From Chloroflexota bacterium (GTDB lineage Bacteria > Chloroflexota > UBA4733), in the NCBI GenBank assembly GCA_025449435.1, contig JANWJO010000061.1:1-12429 (forward strand): DNA of 12,429 nucleotides, written 5' to 3'. Positions within the stretch are counted from its first letter, which is position 1, and each line of letters starts with the position of its first letter. The notes beneath the pieces are model-generated. The model saw only the letters and a program-made list of their open reading frames with translations. It did no database searches and was not told the origin of the DNA. Positions 1 to 6,662 of the stretch are shown one piece after another. The position numbers and the translations under genes were made by a program.

Positions 1-1335
1 GACGTGCTCCCATACCTCTTTGGAGTTGGGCGTCTCGTGCCAGCGCGGGCCGAGGTAACGTTCCAGCAGCGCCGACATATCGATAGAGGTCCACGTTGCC
101 GTGTGTACACCGTTGGTCACGTGCCCTATCGGCACCTCGGCTTCCGGCACGTCTGGCCAGACATTTTGCCAGATGCGCCGCGACACGGCGCCGTGCAGCT
201 TGCTAACGCCAAAGCGAAACCCCGACAGGCGCAGGGCGAGCAGTGTAGTGCAGAACTGCTCTCCCTGGTCAAATGGGTTGTTGCGGCCCAACGCGAGAAA
301 CTTGTCGCGGGGCAGCTTGAACGTCTCGTAATACGCTCCCAGGTAGCGGTCGATGTAGTCGGCAGGAAAATAGTCACTGCCAGCGCTCACCGGCGTGTGC
401 GTGGTGAACACGATAGAGGCCCGCGCGAGCACCTTCGCCTCTTCGTAACTGATGCCGCGCTCGTCCATCAACATTTTCATGCGCTCGAGCGCCAGGAAGG
501 CCGAATGGCCCTCGTTCATGTGATACACCGTTGGCGAATAGCCCAACAGCTTGAGCGCTCGTGTCCCTCCAATGCCGAGCACGATCTCTTGCTGGATGCG
601 CTTCTCGTTGCCGATGCCATACAGTTGGTTGGTAACCGCCCGGTCGCTCTCCCAGTTGTCTTCGACGTTGGTGTCGAGCAAGATCAGCGGGACACGCCCA
701 ACCTGCGCCTTCCACAGTTGCGCCCGCACTTGGCGTCCGGGAAAGTCAAAGAGGACTGAGCGCTGTTTCCCATCGGGTCCCAGAATGGCGCCGATAGGCA
801 AGTTGTGGAAGTCGTTGCGCGGGTAGCGTTCTTGCTGCCACCCGTCGGGGTTGAGGTACTGGCGAAAGTAACCCTCCTGGTACAGCAAGCCCACGCCCAC
901 CAACGGCAGCCCCAAGTCGCTGGCCGACTTGAGATGATCGGCCGCCAAGATGCCCAGACCACCGGCATAAATCTGCAAGCACTCGGTGATGCCGAATTCA
1001 GCGGAGAAGTACGCGACGAGTCCATTGTCCACCAGGTGGAGCCCCGACGCCGGGCGCTGCTGCATATACCGATCGAGTCGCTCCTTGGCGCGCTCCATCT
1101 GGGCGAGAAAGCCGTCGTCACTGGCCAGTTCCTGTAGGCGTGCCTGGTCGATGTGCCCGAGCATGAGCGCTGGGTTGTGGTTGGTAGCTTCCCACAAGTC
1201 GGGATCGAGCCGGCGAAACAGGTCAAGCGTGTCGGCGTCCCACTCCCAATGCAGGTTGATGGCCAGGCTTGACAGTGGGGCCAGAGCATCCGGTAGCGAC
1301 GGCACGATACGGTAGCGGAACAGCGGTCGTAGCAC
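1..1335 (-). CDS. glgP: Alpha-glucan (glycogen) phosphorylase, N-terminal part, runs off left edge
   Basis: Glycogen phosphorylases are cytoplasmic PLP enzymes that release glucose-1-phosphate from alpha-1,4-glucans. The frame is open from a GTG at 1335 to the window edge, giving 445 codons, about half of the usual 800-850. The first ~100 residues resemble the N-terminal DUF3417 module of the bacterial phosphorylase subfamily (NLHWEWDADTL region). Then come FSAEFG at residues 110-115, NEGHSAF from 274 and TTHTPV at 311-316, all hallmark family blocks. The PLP lysine lies in the missing half. The GTG start was chosen because an in-frame stop lies 12 nt upstream of it and an AGGA Shine-Dalgarno sits 9 nt upstream. 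I translated all the hallmark blocks and saw no frameshift. The start region is duplicated at 4685-4786 (see repeats), so its upstream DNA has been rearranged. The function call is firm; the exact substrate (glycogen or maltodextrin) cannot be told. Confidence 0.95.
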   Translation of the reverse strand, partial: MLRPLFRYRIVPSLPDALAPLSSLAINLHWEWDADTLDLFRRLDPDLWEATNHNPALMLGHIDQARLQELASDDGFLAQMERAKERLDRYMQQRPASGLHLVDNGLVAYFSAEFGITECLQIYAGGLGILAADHLKSASDLGLPLVGVGLLYQEGYFRQYLNPDGWQQERYPRNDFHNLPIGAILGPDGKQRSVLFDFPGRQVRAQLWKAQVGRVPLILLDTNVEDNWESDRAVTNQLYGIGNEKRIQQEIVLGIGGTRALKLLGYSPTVYHMNEGHSAFLALERMKMLMDERGISYEEAKVLARASIVFTTHTPVSAGSDYFPADYIDRYLGAYYETFKLPRDKFLALGRNNPFDQGEQFCTTLLALRLSGFRFGVSKLHGAVSRRIWQNVWPDVPEAEVPIGHVTNGVHTATWTSIDMSALLERYLGPRWHETPNSKEVWEHV

Positions 1336-1411
1336 GCGGAATAGTCCTCATCTCTCCACAGTCAACGAGACAGTATGACAGACCAGAAACCAAGCGACGG
1401 CCAAGTGGTGG
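1310..1411. repeat. Direct repeat copy A, covering the phosphorylase start region
   Basis: This stretch matches 4685-4786 in the same orientation at a constant offset of 3375. The core, 1325-1386 against 4700-4761, is 58 of 62 identical by hand count. The left flank 1310-1324 is weaker and the right flank 1387-1411 is only loosely similar with gaps. It contains the first nine codons of the phosphorylase, its GTG start and its Shine-Dalgarno. It marks the left edge of the RHS-tip island. Confidence 0.85.
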
Positions 1412-1886
1412 TTGGGGGCCGCTGCGACGTGAGGCTTCGTCTTCATCCTAGGCGAGCACGATTTTGAAACACCGTGTTGGCATGTCTCGCGCCAGAGTCA
1501 CTGCGAAGCAACTAGCCGGTGCTAGAGATTGTGCGAAGCTAAGTCCCTTTAACGGGCGTTGGCTGGCACCACGCGGACGGAACTACACCTCCGCCCATTG
1601 GCTATTTGTTGCCGAAGGCCGATCCTCGCCGGAAACGGCGTCACGGTTGTCAGGTCCATCGTCAGATTGCTTGACTCGCATTCTAGGGGGCAAGTCAATC
1701 GCTATAAGCCAATGGTCCTGCCAGATTCTCCGGGGCGTGGTGCCTTGGTGTAGCATCGAGGCCAGGCACTCTGGCACCGTTTGCTTGGCTCCGTGAACAT
1801 TGCATCTTGCGCGACACCGGCATCCGTAACCGTGCCTTGATTGAAGGGACGGAACGGGATGTCACCACGTCACCGGATGCTCGCTT
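1412..1886. other. Gene-poor stretch at the left of the RHS island
   Basis: I recognise no gene in these ~475 bp. The open frames present (for example 1464-1796 plus, 1583-1777 minus) have no familiar motif, no good Shine-Dalgarno and no domain-like composition. The only structure seen is the nested inverted repeat at 1565-1744. By position it could hold the decayed RHS core that should precede the PIN toxin remnant, or an old mobile element, but no similarity to the two visible RHS cores could be seen. Confidence 0.5.
1565..1744. repeat. Nested inverted repeat, ~180 bp, MITE-like
   Basis: Two pairs of inverted words are nested with matching spacing. The outer pair is GGCACCACGC (1565-1574) with its exact complement at 1735-1744. 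The inner pair is CCATTGGCT (1595-1603) with its exact complement at 1707-1715. The gaps between outer and inner words are 20 and 19 nt and are themselves loosely similar, so each arm is about 39 nt around a ~100 nt centre. No transposase and no obvious target-site duplication were seen. A degenerate miniature element or a remnant of two inverted copies is possible. Confidence 0.5.
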
Positions 1887-2271
1887 GAGTGCAGCCCGGT
1901 CGGTCGCTGCGAACTGTCCGCAGCCGTCCTCAAGAACCTCCTTGATGGCCTAGAAACAAATGACTTTGCGTTGGGAAGAGACAACAGTGCCGAATATGCT
2001 GCGCTCAACACTACCGCTCTGATCGAGGCTATTTACGGCTCGAAGACGGCAGCGGTTTCTGACCAGTCGCGGTGGACGCGTCGTGTCCAATCCATCGGAT
2101 GCCGTAGCAGCACAACTGACCGCGCGTCTCCACGCCGCTGGACGTACCTTGAAGACAGGGGACTTTCGCATCGCAGCTGCGGCCCAGCGTGATGGGCTGG
2201 CTGTCATTATGAGGGACAAGGATTTCGCACAGACGCTCAGGGTGATATTCGCTGCGGCGCAAGGCTATTGA
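1887..2271 (+). pseudogene. RHS toxin C-terminus remnant with decayed PIN-like nuclease domain
   Basis: The first 50 bp (1887-1936) match 3225-3274, the linker between RHS core and toxin in the next cassette, at 48 of 50 positions, and encode ECSPVGRCELSAAVLKN. The same frame continues through LNTTALIEAIYG, which resembles the start of a PIN nuclease (LDTNALI type). Homology then passes to a second frame, open from 2023, giving FLTSRGGRVVSNPSDAVAAQ, TGDFRIAAAAQRDGLAVI and MRDKDF, and stopping at 2269-2271. That is the back half of a PIN domain. The middle of the fold is missing, so a deletion plus frameshift near 2050-2060 has broken the gene. The first catalytic Asp is Asn (LNTT). PIN domains are Mg-dependent RNases used as toxins. 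The PIN call rests on motif reading and is fairly confident; inactivity is nearly certain. Confidence 0.7.
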
Positions 2272-2299
2272 CATTGTTGCAAGACGAGGGGGGTACGGC

Positions 2300-2980
2300 G
2301 TGTACGACGTGGCTGGCGTGCAAATCGCCTTCTTTGGTGGGCGTGCCCCCCTTGAGGCACGGGGTTCGATCGGACCCTACCAGTTCTTCTTCCGCGCGAA
2401 GGGGAACGAGTGGGAGTTCGCCGTTGCCACCGATGGGGACGCGGACCCCGCTACCTTCGACGTCCGAGAGCGACGTGGCTTTGGGATATTTGGCCGCACG
2501 CACCACGACCGATACCCTACGCCTGCTCGTGCCCTGGCCGAGGAGACCGCCACGCAACTCGTGGAGCAGTGTGTGCGGTGGTTTCAGGATTTTGATGCCT
2601 ACGTACGCTCAGTCGGCATCGTGACTGCGCTCGTCCACGACCGCGAGCACGTACGCATAGATGGGTTCCCTCAACTGGTGAACGACTACCTTGGAGGAAA
2701 CGCGCCCGTGCAAGCGTGGGGCCTGGTGGATCGCTGGCCGTACTACTTTCGCGCCCGCCATGACGAGTGGCGCTTCGCCGTGGCGGCGGTACGCGACGCC
2801 GACCCAGTTGACGTCTCCACGCCGCGCGATGGCTTCTGCGTGTTCGGTCCCTATGGCCGAACCGGCGGCGAGGATGCCAGTTGGATGCCTGAGGAGGTAG
2901 CTCTCAGCTTGATCATACGTGGTGCGCGGTGCTTTCTCGCTATGGCAACACTTTTCGAGCCACAGCTTGACGATGCCTAA
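2300..2980 (+). CDS. Two-repeat protein of unknown family, candidate immunity protein
   Basis: This is a 226-residue protein that I cannot place in a family. It is built from two copies of one ~90-residue module, at about 7-98 and 122-212. Aligned blocks are FFFRAKGNEWEFAVATDGDADP with YYFRARHDEWRFAVAAVRDADP, split here only to show the pairing, then GFGIFG with GFCVFG, then an acidic helix ending VRWF or ARCFL. There is no signal peptide or membrane segment, so it should be cytoplasmic. The GTG start has a GAGGGG-rich Shine-Dalgarno about 7 nt upstream. It begins 28 nt after the stop of the broken PIN toxin, the usual place for the cognate immunity gene in RHS cassettes, and remains fully open. 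Its stop overlaps the ATG of the next ORF. The immunity role is inferred from position only. Confidence 0.65.
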   Translation: MYDVAGVQIAFFGGRAPLEARGSIGPYQFFFRAKGNEWEFAVATDGDADPATFDVRERRGFGIFGRTHHDRYPTPARALAEETATQLVEQCVRWFQDFDAYVRSVGIVTALVHDREHVRIDGFPQLVNDYLGGNAPVQAWGLVDRWPYYFRARHDEWRFAVAAVRDADPVDVSTPRDGFCVFGPYGRTGGEDASWMPEEVALSLIIRGARCFLAMATLFEPQLDDA

Positions 2981-3668
2981 GCACGGGGTTGGTGTTCCTG
3001 CGCTCCGCTCCTACGACTCGAGCATCGGGCGGTTCATGAGCCGGGATAGCTACGCAGGGAACGCGGGATCACCACTGAGTCTGAATCGCTATACGTATGT
3101 GCTCAACTCGCCGACGCTCACCGCCGACCCCAGCGGGCTGTGCAGCAATCAGGTGTGCCAGCCGCACGCCTGCACCGATACCACCGATCCCCAGGCGCCC
3201 ACCTGTGTGCTACCTGGTCTAGCCGAGTGCAGTCCGGTCGGTGGCTGCGAACTGTCCGCAGCCGTCCTCAAGAATATTCTCGGCGGCGGCGACGAGCTTT
3301 TTCAGAACACGGAGCCCGAGAAGCTGGCGGGCGAACTGGCTACAGCGCGGAGACTCCACGTTACGCCTATTGGAGTTGGTGACCCCGGCTTTGCCGATGT
3401 CGTAAATGCCGGAACAATCAAGTGGGCGGTTACTGCAGATGGCAGACTCCTCATCATACCGAAGACCGTTCATGGGGAGGAGCTGTATCACATTGTCATC
3501 ACGGGCGGGGCACCCGTCCTAGCGGCAGGCGAAGCCGACATTGCCGCACACGCTGGAGTATTCATCGGGATCGAGATCAACAACCATAGTGGGCACTACT
3601 TGCCGAGCACAGCAAGCCTCAGTATCGGCCGTGCGGCCTTCGCCGCCGCCGGCATCGTGTTCCCGTGA
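2973..3668 (+). CDS. Orphan RHS tip: core fragment, Cys-rich linker, SGHY-motif C-terminal domain
   Basis: The 231-residue ORF starts at an ATG overlapping the preceding stop by 8 nt. Residues 14-55 are the end of an RHS-associated core: YDSSIGRFMSRDSY, SLNRYTYVLNSPTL and ADPSG at 51-55, the conserved region after which RHS proteins cleave off their toxin. A linker with six cysteines (57, 62, 67, 78, 86, 92) follows, shared in part with the PIN remnant. The C-terminal domain (~100-231) carries LAAGEA (183-188) and NNHSGHYLPS (203-212), a pattern I recall from C-termini of toxin-like proteins but cannot assign to a named activity. Just upstream, 2983-3010 still encodes TGLVFLR in another frame, so a 1-nt loss separates it from the rest of the core. 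This is a displaced cassette end, not a full RHS protein, and whether it is translated is uncertain because no strong Shine-Dalgarno is seen. Confidence 0.7.
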   Translation: MPKHGVGVPALRSYDSSIGRFMSRDSYAGNAGSPLSLNRYTYVLNSPTLTADPSGLCSNQVCQPHACTDTTDPQAPTCVLPGLAECSPVGGCELSAAVLKNILGGGDELFQNTEPEKLAGELATARRLHVTPIGVGDPGFADVVNAGTIKWAVTADGRLLIIPKTVHGEELYHIVITGGAPVLAAGEADIAAHAGVFIGIEINNHSGHYLPSTASLSIGRAAFAAAGIVFP

Positions 3669-3675
3669 AAGGTTG

Positions 3676-4242
3676 ATGATGGGTTCGATGAACGAGGCTG
3701 ATGCCGCCTCCTTCCTGCACAGGCTTTTCGAGCAGGATCCAGCGAGTATCTTGGCTTGGTTGCGTGATGTTGCCGCTCATCCTGGCACAGCACCACAGCG
3801 CTTCAACTGGCATGGCATGGCCGATACAGCGACGATGCGAGCCCACGCTGCTGTAGCGCCAGGAGCGCTGCTCTGGGCGACTATCGCCGTGCGTGTGTAC
3901 GAGCAACTGGCCAACGATGCTGCACTCAACGAAAACCACTCGTTTGAAGGATCGGCCATGATGCTGCGGGCGGCAATGATTCGCCGTTACGGGGCCGTGC
4001 CGGAAGATGAGATCCTGGATCCCGCTCGTGTCGTGGACTGGTTCTCTGATCGACTGCCGTTCACCTTGAGCCAGGCTCAGAGCCTAAGTCACGACTGGCC
4101 CGCGTTGCCAATCGAGACCATTCGCGAGCTCCGCCGGATCAAGAACCGTTTGAACGTCCTGGAGATCCTGCCCGTTGGAGCGGCTGAGGAAGTTCGCAGC
4201 GATGTGGATGCCTGGCTGCGCCTGCGTCCACACCTGCCATAG
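3676..4242 (+). CDS. Hypothetical protein, candidate immunity protein of the SGHY tip
   Basis: A 188-residue, largely helical, soluble-looking protein with no family I recognise. It starts 7 nt after the stop of the RHS tip, with AAAGG about 3 nt before the first of two adjacent ATGs, so 3679 or 3688 are alternative starts with better spacing. Notable segments are FLHRLFEQDPASILAWL near the N-terminus, a helix around MMLRAAMIRRYG, and a basic stretch IRELRRIKNRLNVLE toward the C-terminus. There is no signal peptide. Tight spacing behind a toxin C-terminus is the standard arrangement for an RHS immunity gene, so the role is inferred from context. It is followed by a further RHS core fragment after 45 nt. 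Confidence 0.65.
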   Translation: MMGSMNEADAASFLHRLFEQDPASILAWLRDVAAHPGTAPQRFNWHGMADTATMRAHAAVAPGALLWATIAVRVYEQLANDAALNENHSFEGSAMMLRAAMIRRYGAVPEDEILDPARVVDWFSDRLPFTLSQAQSLSHDWPALPIETIRELRRIKNRLNVLEILPVGAAEEVRSDVDAWLRLRPHLP

Positions 4243-4287
4243 TTCGGTCTTCGTAGGCATAGGATGCAGCACGCGAGGCTCTAATGA

Positions 4288-4707
4288 GACCCAGAAGAAC
4301 GTCTCGCCCACTCAGGATCTCATCACCGACTCGTGGTCCACAGCGATGGGTTGGGCAGTGTGCGCGCGCTCACGGATGAGAATGGGACGCTGGTGGGCAC
4401 GCTGAGCAGCGATGCCTTTGGGGCGGGTGCCAGCGAGACGGGCCTGGATCCCCAACCCTTTGGCGACAGCGGGGAGCACGTGGACGAGACCGGGTTGGTG
4501 TTCCTGCGCACCCGGTTCTACGATCCGAGCATCGGGCGGTTCATGAGCAGAGATACCTATGGCGGTTCTGCCAGTCAGCCGCTATCGCTCAACTCCCCGA
4601 CATTGATGGCAGACCCCAGTGGGATGGATCCAGCGAACAAGGTGCTGCAGCCGCACGCCTGTACCGACACCAGCGATTCGCAGGCGGTCTCGGAACACAG
4701 GTCGTAG
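4288..4707 (+). pseudogene. Third RHS core fragment, truncated before any toxin domain
   Basis: The frame opens after a stop at 4285 and reads VHSDGLGSVRALTDENG, then DAFGAGASETGLDP, GEHVDETGLVFL, RTRFYDPSIGRFMSRDTY and ADPSG, the classic RHS repeat and RHS-associated core order. It matches the core of the cassette at 2983-3197 (here 4489-4686). A 21-bp in-frame deletion has turned SLNRYTYVLNSPTL into SLNSPTL. The match ends at QPHACTDTSDSQA, exactly where direct repeat copy B begins, and a stop follows seven codons later. The toxin end and its immunity gene are absent and there is no gene start, so it is a remnant. Confidence 0.85.
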
Positions 4708-4786
4708 CACGCGGAATAGTCTTCATCTATCCACAGTCAACGAGACGGTATGACAGATCAGCACTATGGCAGCGGCACGGTGGTGA
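4685..4786. repeat. Direct repeat copy B with a relic phosphorylase start
   Basis: Same-orientation partner of 1310-1411. On the minus strand it contains a GTG (4710) with the same first three codons (M-L-R) and an equivalent AAGA/AGGA region upstream, but the reading frame then runs straight into RHS core DNA. It lies 104 nt downstream of the minus-strand hydrolase stop and so marks where the phosphorylase probably began before the island was inserted. Confidence 0.85.
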
Positions 4787-4814
4787 AGCGGTGAGTAGGA
4801 CCCCGGGTGACGGA

Positions 4815-5666
4815 TTACAACGTCGCTAGGAAGCTGTTGACCGCCTCAAGGTACGGTACGAAGTTGCTTCGCCGGATGTTGTGCCCGGCATGATCAATTG
4901 GTGTCCAAGTACCGCGCGGCGCAAGGGTCAAGGCTTCGCGCGCCGCTTCTGGACTCACGATGCCGCCAAGTTGTACGTCGGCTGTAACCAGCAACCACGG
5001 ACAATCGAATCGACGGACCAAGTCGCGCCAGTTACTCGGCTCTGCCACAATTGTGGGCTCGGCCATGATGGCGTCAACTTGGAACCGTGCTTTTCCAGCT
5101 GCCCAATCGATGCGATCGATCTCGGGCCATTCAGCGCGCTCGGATTGAGCGACAGCACGTTGCTCCGCGGGTGACAGCTGTTGAAAGTTGTGCAACCACG
5201 CTACCCATTCCGGGCTCCGCAAGGGCGCGCGACTACCAACCGGTGGCGGTGTACCGTACAAGCTGGCGATTGGTCCATCGCGCCACGGTGGGTCTTCGAG
5301 CACGACGCCGCGGAACGTGTTGGGAGTCGTTGCGGCGACGCGCGCGGCCGTAGCCGCCCCCATCGAGTGCCCGATGAGCACTGGTCGTACCAGGTGCAGT
5401 GCCCCAACGACGGCCAGCACATCGGGTGCGGCGCAGCTGCGAAACTGGCCAGGATTCGGGGCAGAGGAGCCACCATGCCCAGCGGCATCGACAAGCACGA
5501 AGTGATACCGCTGAGGCAGTTCTTGCACGAGACGCCGCCACGCAAGCGCGCTGTCAGAAAAGCCATGCAGGAGCACCACAGGTTCGCCCGTAACCTCACC
5601 TGCCTCATAGTAGTGAACCGTACGTCCATCGATATGCAGGCTGCCAGGAGTGAGTGTGGTCACCAT
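4815..5666 (-). CDS. Alpha/beta-fold serine hydrolase
   Basis: A 283-residue alpha/beta hydrolase of the lip-esterase or haloperoxidase-like group. The oxyanion-hole motif HGFSDS begins at residue 34, LVDAAGHGGSS at 58-68, and the nucleophile elbow GHSMGA at 99-104 with Ser101. VTAD gives the likely acid Asp230 and DHAGHN the catalytic His262. There is no signal peptide or membrane segment, so it is cytoplasmic, and the substrate cannot be predicted. The ATG has a GAGGGGG Shine-Dalgarno about 4 nt upstream. It is transcribed toward the RHS island; the relic in direct repeat copy B suggests it once preceded the phosphorylase gene. The gene to its right is divergent, with 228 bp between them that must hold both promoters. 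Confidence 0.9.
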   Translation of the reverse strand: MVTTLTPGSLHIDGRTVHYYEAGEVTGEPVVLLHGFSDSALAWRRLVQELPQRYHFVLVDAAGHGGSSAPNPGQFRSCAAPDVLAVVGALHLVRPVLIGHSMGAATAARVAATTPNTFRGVVLEDPPWRDGPIASLYGTPPPVGSRAPLRSPEWVAWLHNFQQLSPAEQRAVAQSERAEWPEIDRIDWAAGKARFQVDAIMAEPTIVAEPSNWRDLVRRFDCPWLLVTADVQLGGIVSPEAAREALTLAPRGTWTPIDHAGHNIRRSNFVPYLEAVNSFLATL

Positions 5667-5894
5667 AAACCCCCTCGTGCCGTCGGATAAACATGGCTCG
5701 CATGATTGTACACTGGCGGCCGTCGGAAGTCGGCGTACGGCTGTTGCCTCATGTCTAGGCCGCCAGAGTCTACACTCTTCTCATACGGCGCGGTGTGCCG
5801 CCGGAACAGTGCCCAAGCCGTCCAACCGAGGCTGTATCTGGTGGTAGCTTGGACGCGTGTATATAGGGGTTGTCGCTGGTAAAGGAGATATTTC
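5667..5894. promoter_or_regulatory. Divergent intergenic region between the two hydrolases
   Basis: These 228 bp separate the minus-strand hydrolase from the plus-strand dienelactone-hydrolase gene and must contain both start regions. An AT-rich TATATA near 5870 could be a -10 box for the plus-strand gene, but no convincing -35 box is seen. A strong AAAGGAGAT Shine-Dalgarno (5881-5889) decides the GTG start at 5895. No operator or riboswitch was recognised. Confidence 0.4.
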
Positions 5895-6650
5895 GTGCGC
5901 GAGGCAATGATCGCCGAGATCATCGGCATCAGTGGCCACAATGGCGATACTATCGAGGCCTATTACGCCCGTCCGGTGACGGACGCGCCGGTACCGGGCG
6001 TCATCGTAATCCACCACATGCCCGGATGGGACGAGTGGAGTAAGGAAGTGGCCCGCAAGCTGGCCTATCATGGCTACGCCGCGATCTGCCCACATCTGTA
6101 CTCTCGACACGGGCCCGGCCGCTATGATGATGTCGCTGCCGCTGCTCGGGCTGCCGGTGGTTTTTCGGATGCCCAGGTCGTCGGCGACGCGCGTGGCGCC
6201 GAGCATTTTCTGCGTGCCCAGCCGGCCAGCAACGGTAAGGTGGGCGCTATCGGGTTTTGCTCTGGTGGGCGGCAAGCCTACATGCTGGCCTGCCAGTTGC
6301 CCACGCTCAATGCCGCTGTGGACTGCTGGGGCGGTCGAGTCGTCGCCAAGCCAGAGGAACTGACCGAGCGCCAGCCCCAAGCCGTGATCGACATGACGCC
6401 AACCATGCATTGCCCGCTGCTCGGCATCTTTGGCAATGACGACACCAGTCCCGATGTGGCCCAGGTGAACCACACCGAAGAGGTCCTCAAGGCGAACGGC
6501 AAGACGTACGAGTTCCATCGCTACGATGGCGCGGGTCACGGCTTCTTCGCGGTTGACCGCCCTTCGTACCGCCCGGCACAGGCGGTCGACGGCTGGAAGC
6601 ACGTGCTGGCCTTCTACGATCGCTACTTGCGCGCGACCGCGAGCGCCTGA
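5895..6650 (+). CDS. Dienelactone hydrolase family protein
   Basis: A 251-residue cytoplasmic hydrolase of the dienelactone hydrolase family, alpha/beta-fold enzymes with a catalytic cysteine, classically acting on carboxymethylenebutenolide in chloroaromatic breakdown. IHHMPGWDEW (39-48) forms the region after strand 3, GFCSGGR (120-126) places the nucleophile at Cys122, GNDD (180-183) carries the acid, and GAGHGFF (212-218) carries His215, so the triad is complete. The GTG start has a strong Shine-Dalgarno 5 nt upstream. The DUF6295-like gene follows after 12 nt, suggesting one operon. Nothing else of an aromatic pathway is near, so the true substrate is unknown. Confidence 0.92.
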   Translation: MREAMIAEIIGISGHNGDTIEAYYARPVTDAPVPGVIVIHHMPGWDEWSKEVARKLAYHGYAAICPHLYSRHGPGRYDDVAAAARAAGGFSDAQVVGDARGAEHFLRAQPASNGKVGAIGFCSGGRQAYMLACQLPTLNAAVDCWGGRVVAKPEELTERQPQAVIDMTPTMHCPLLGIFGNDDTSPDVAQVNHTEEVLKANGKTYEFHRYDGAGHGFFAVDRPSYRPAQAVDGWKHVLAFYDRYLRATASA

Positions 6651-6662
6651 GAGGAACGACCG

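Noticed and set aside
4..759. Open 251-codon plus-strand frame
   Set aside because: It is the complement of the phosphorylase, whose conserved blocks read cleanly on the minus strand.
1464..1796. 110-codon plus-strand frame
   Set aside because: It starts with TTG without a Shine-Dalgarno, has no domain-like pattern, and runs across the nested inverted repeat.
2919..2972. Upstream GTG start for the RHS tip
   Set aside because: It would lie well inside the preceding gene; the ATG at 2973 overlaps only the stop.
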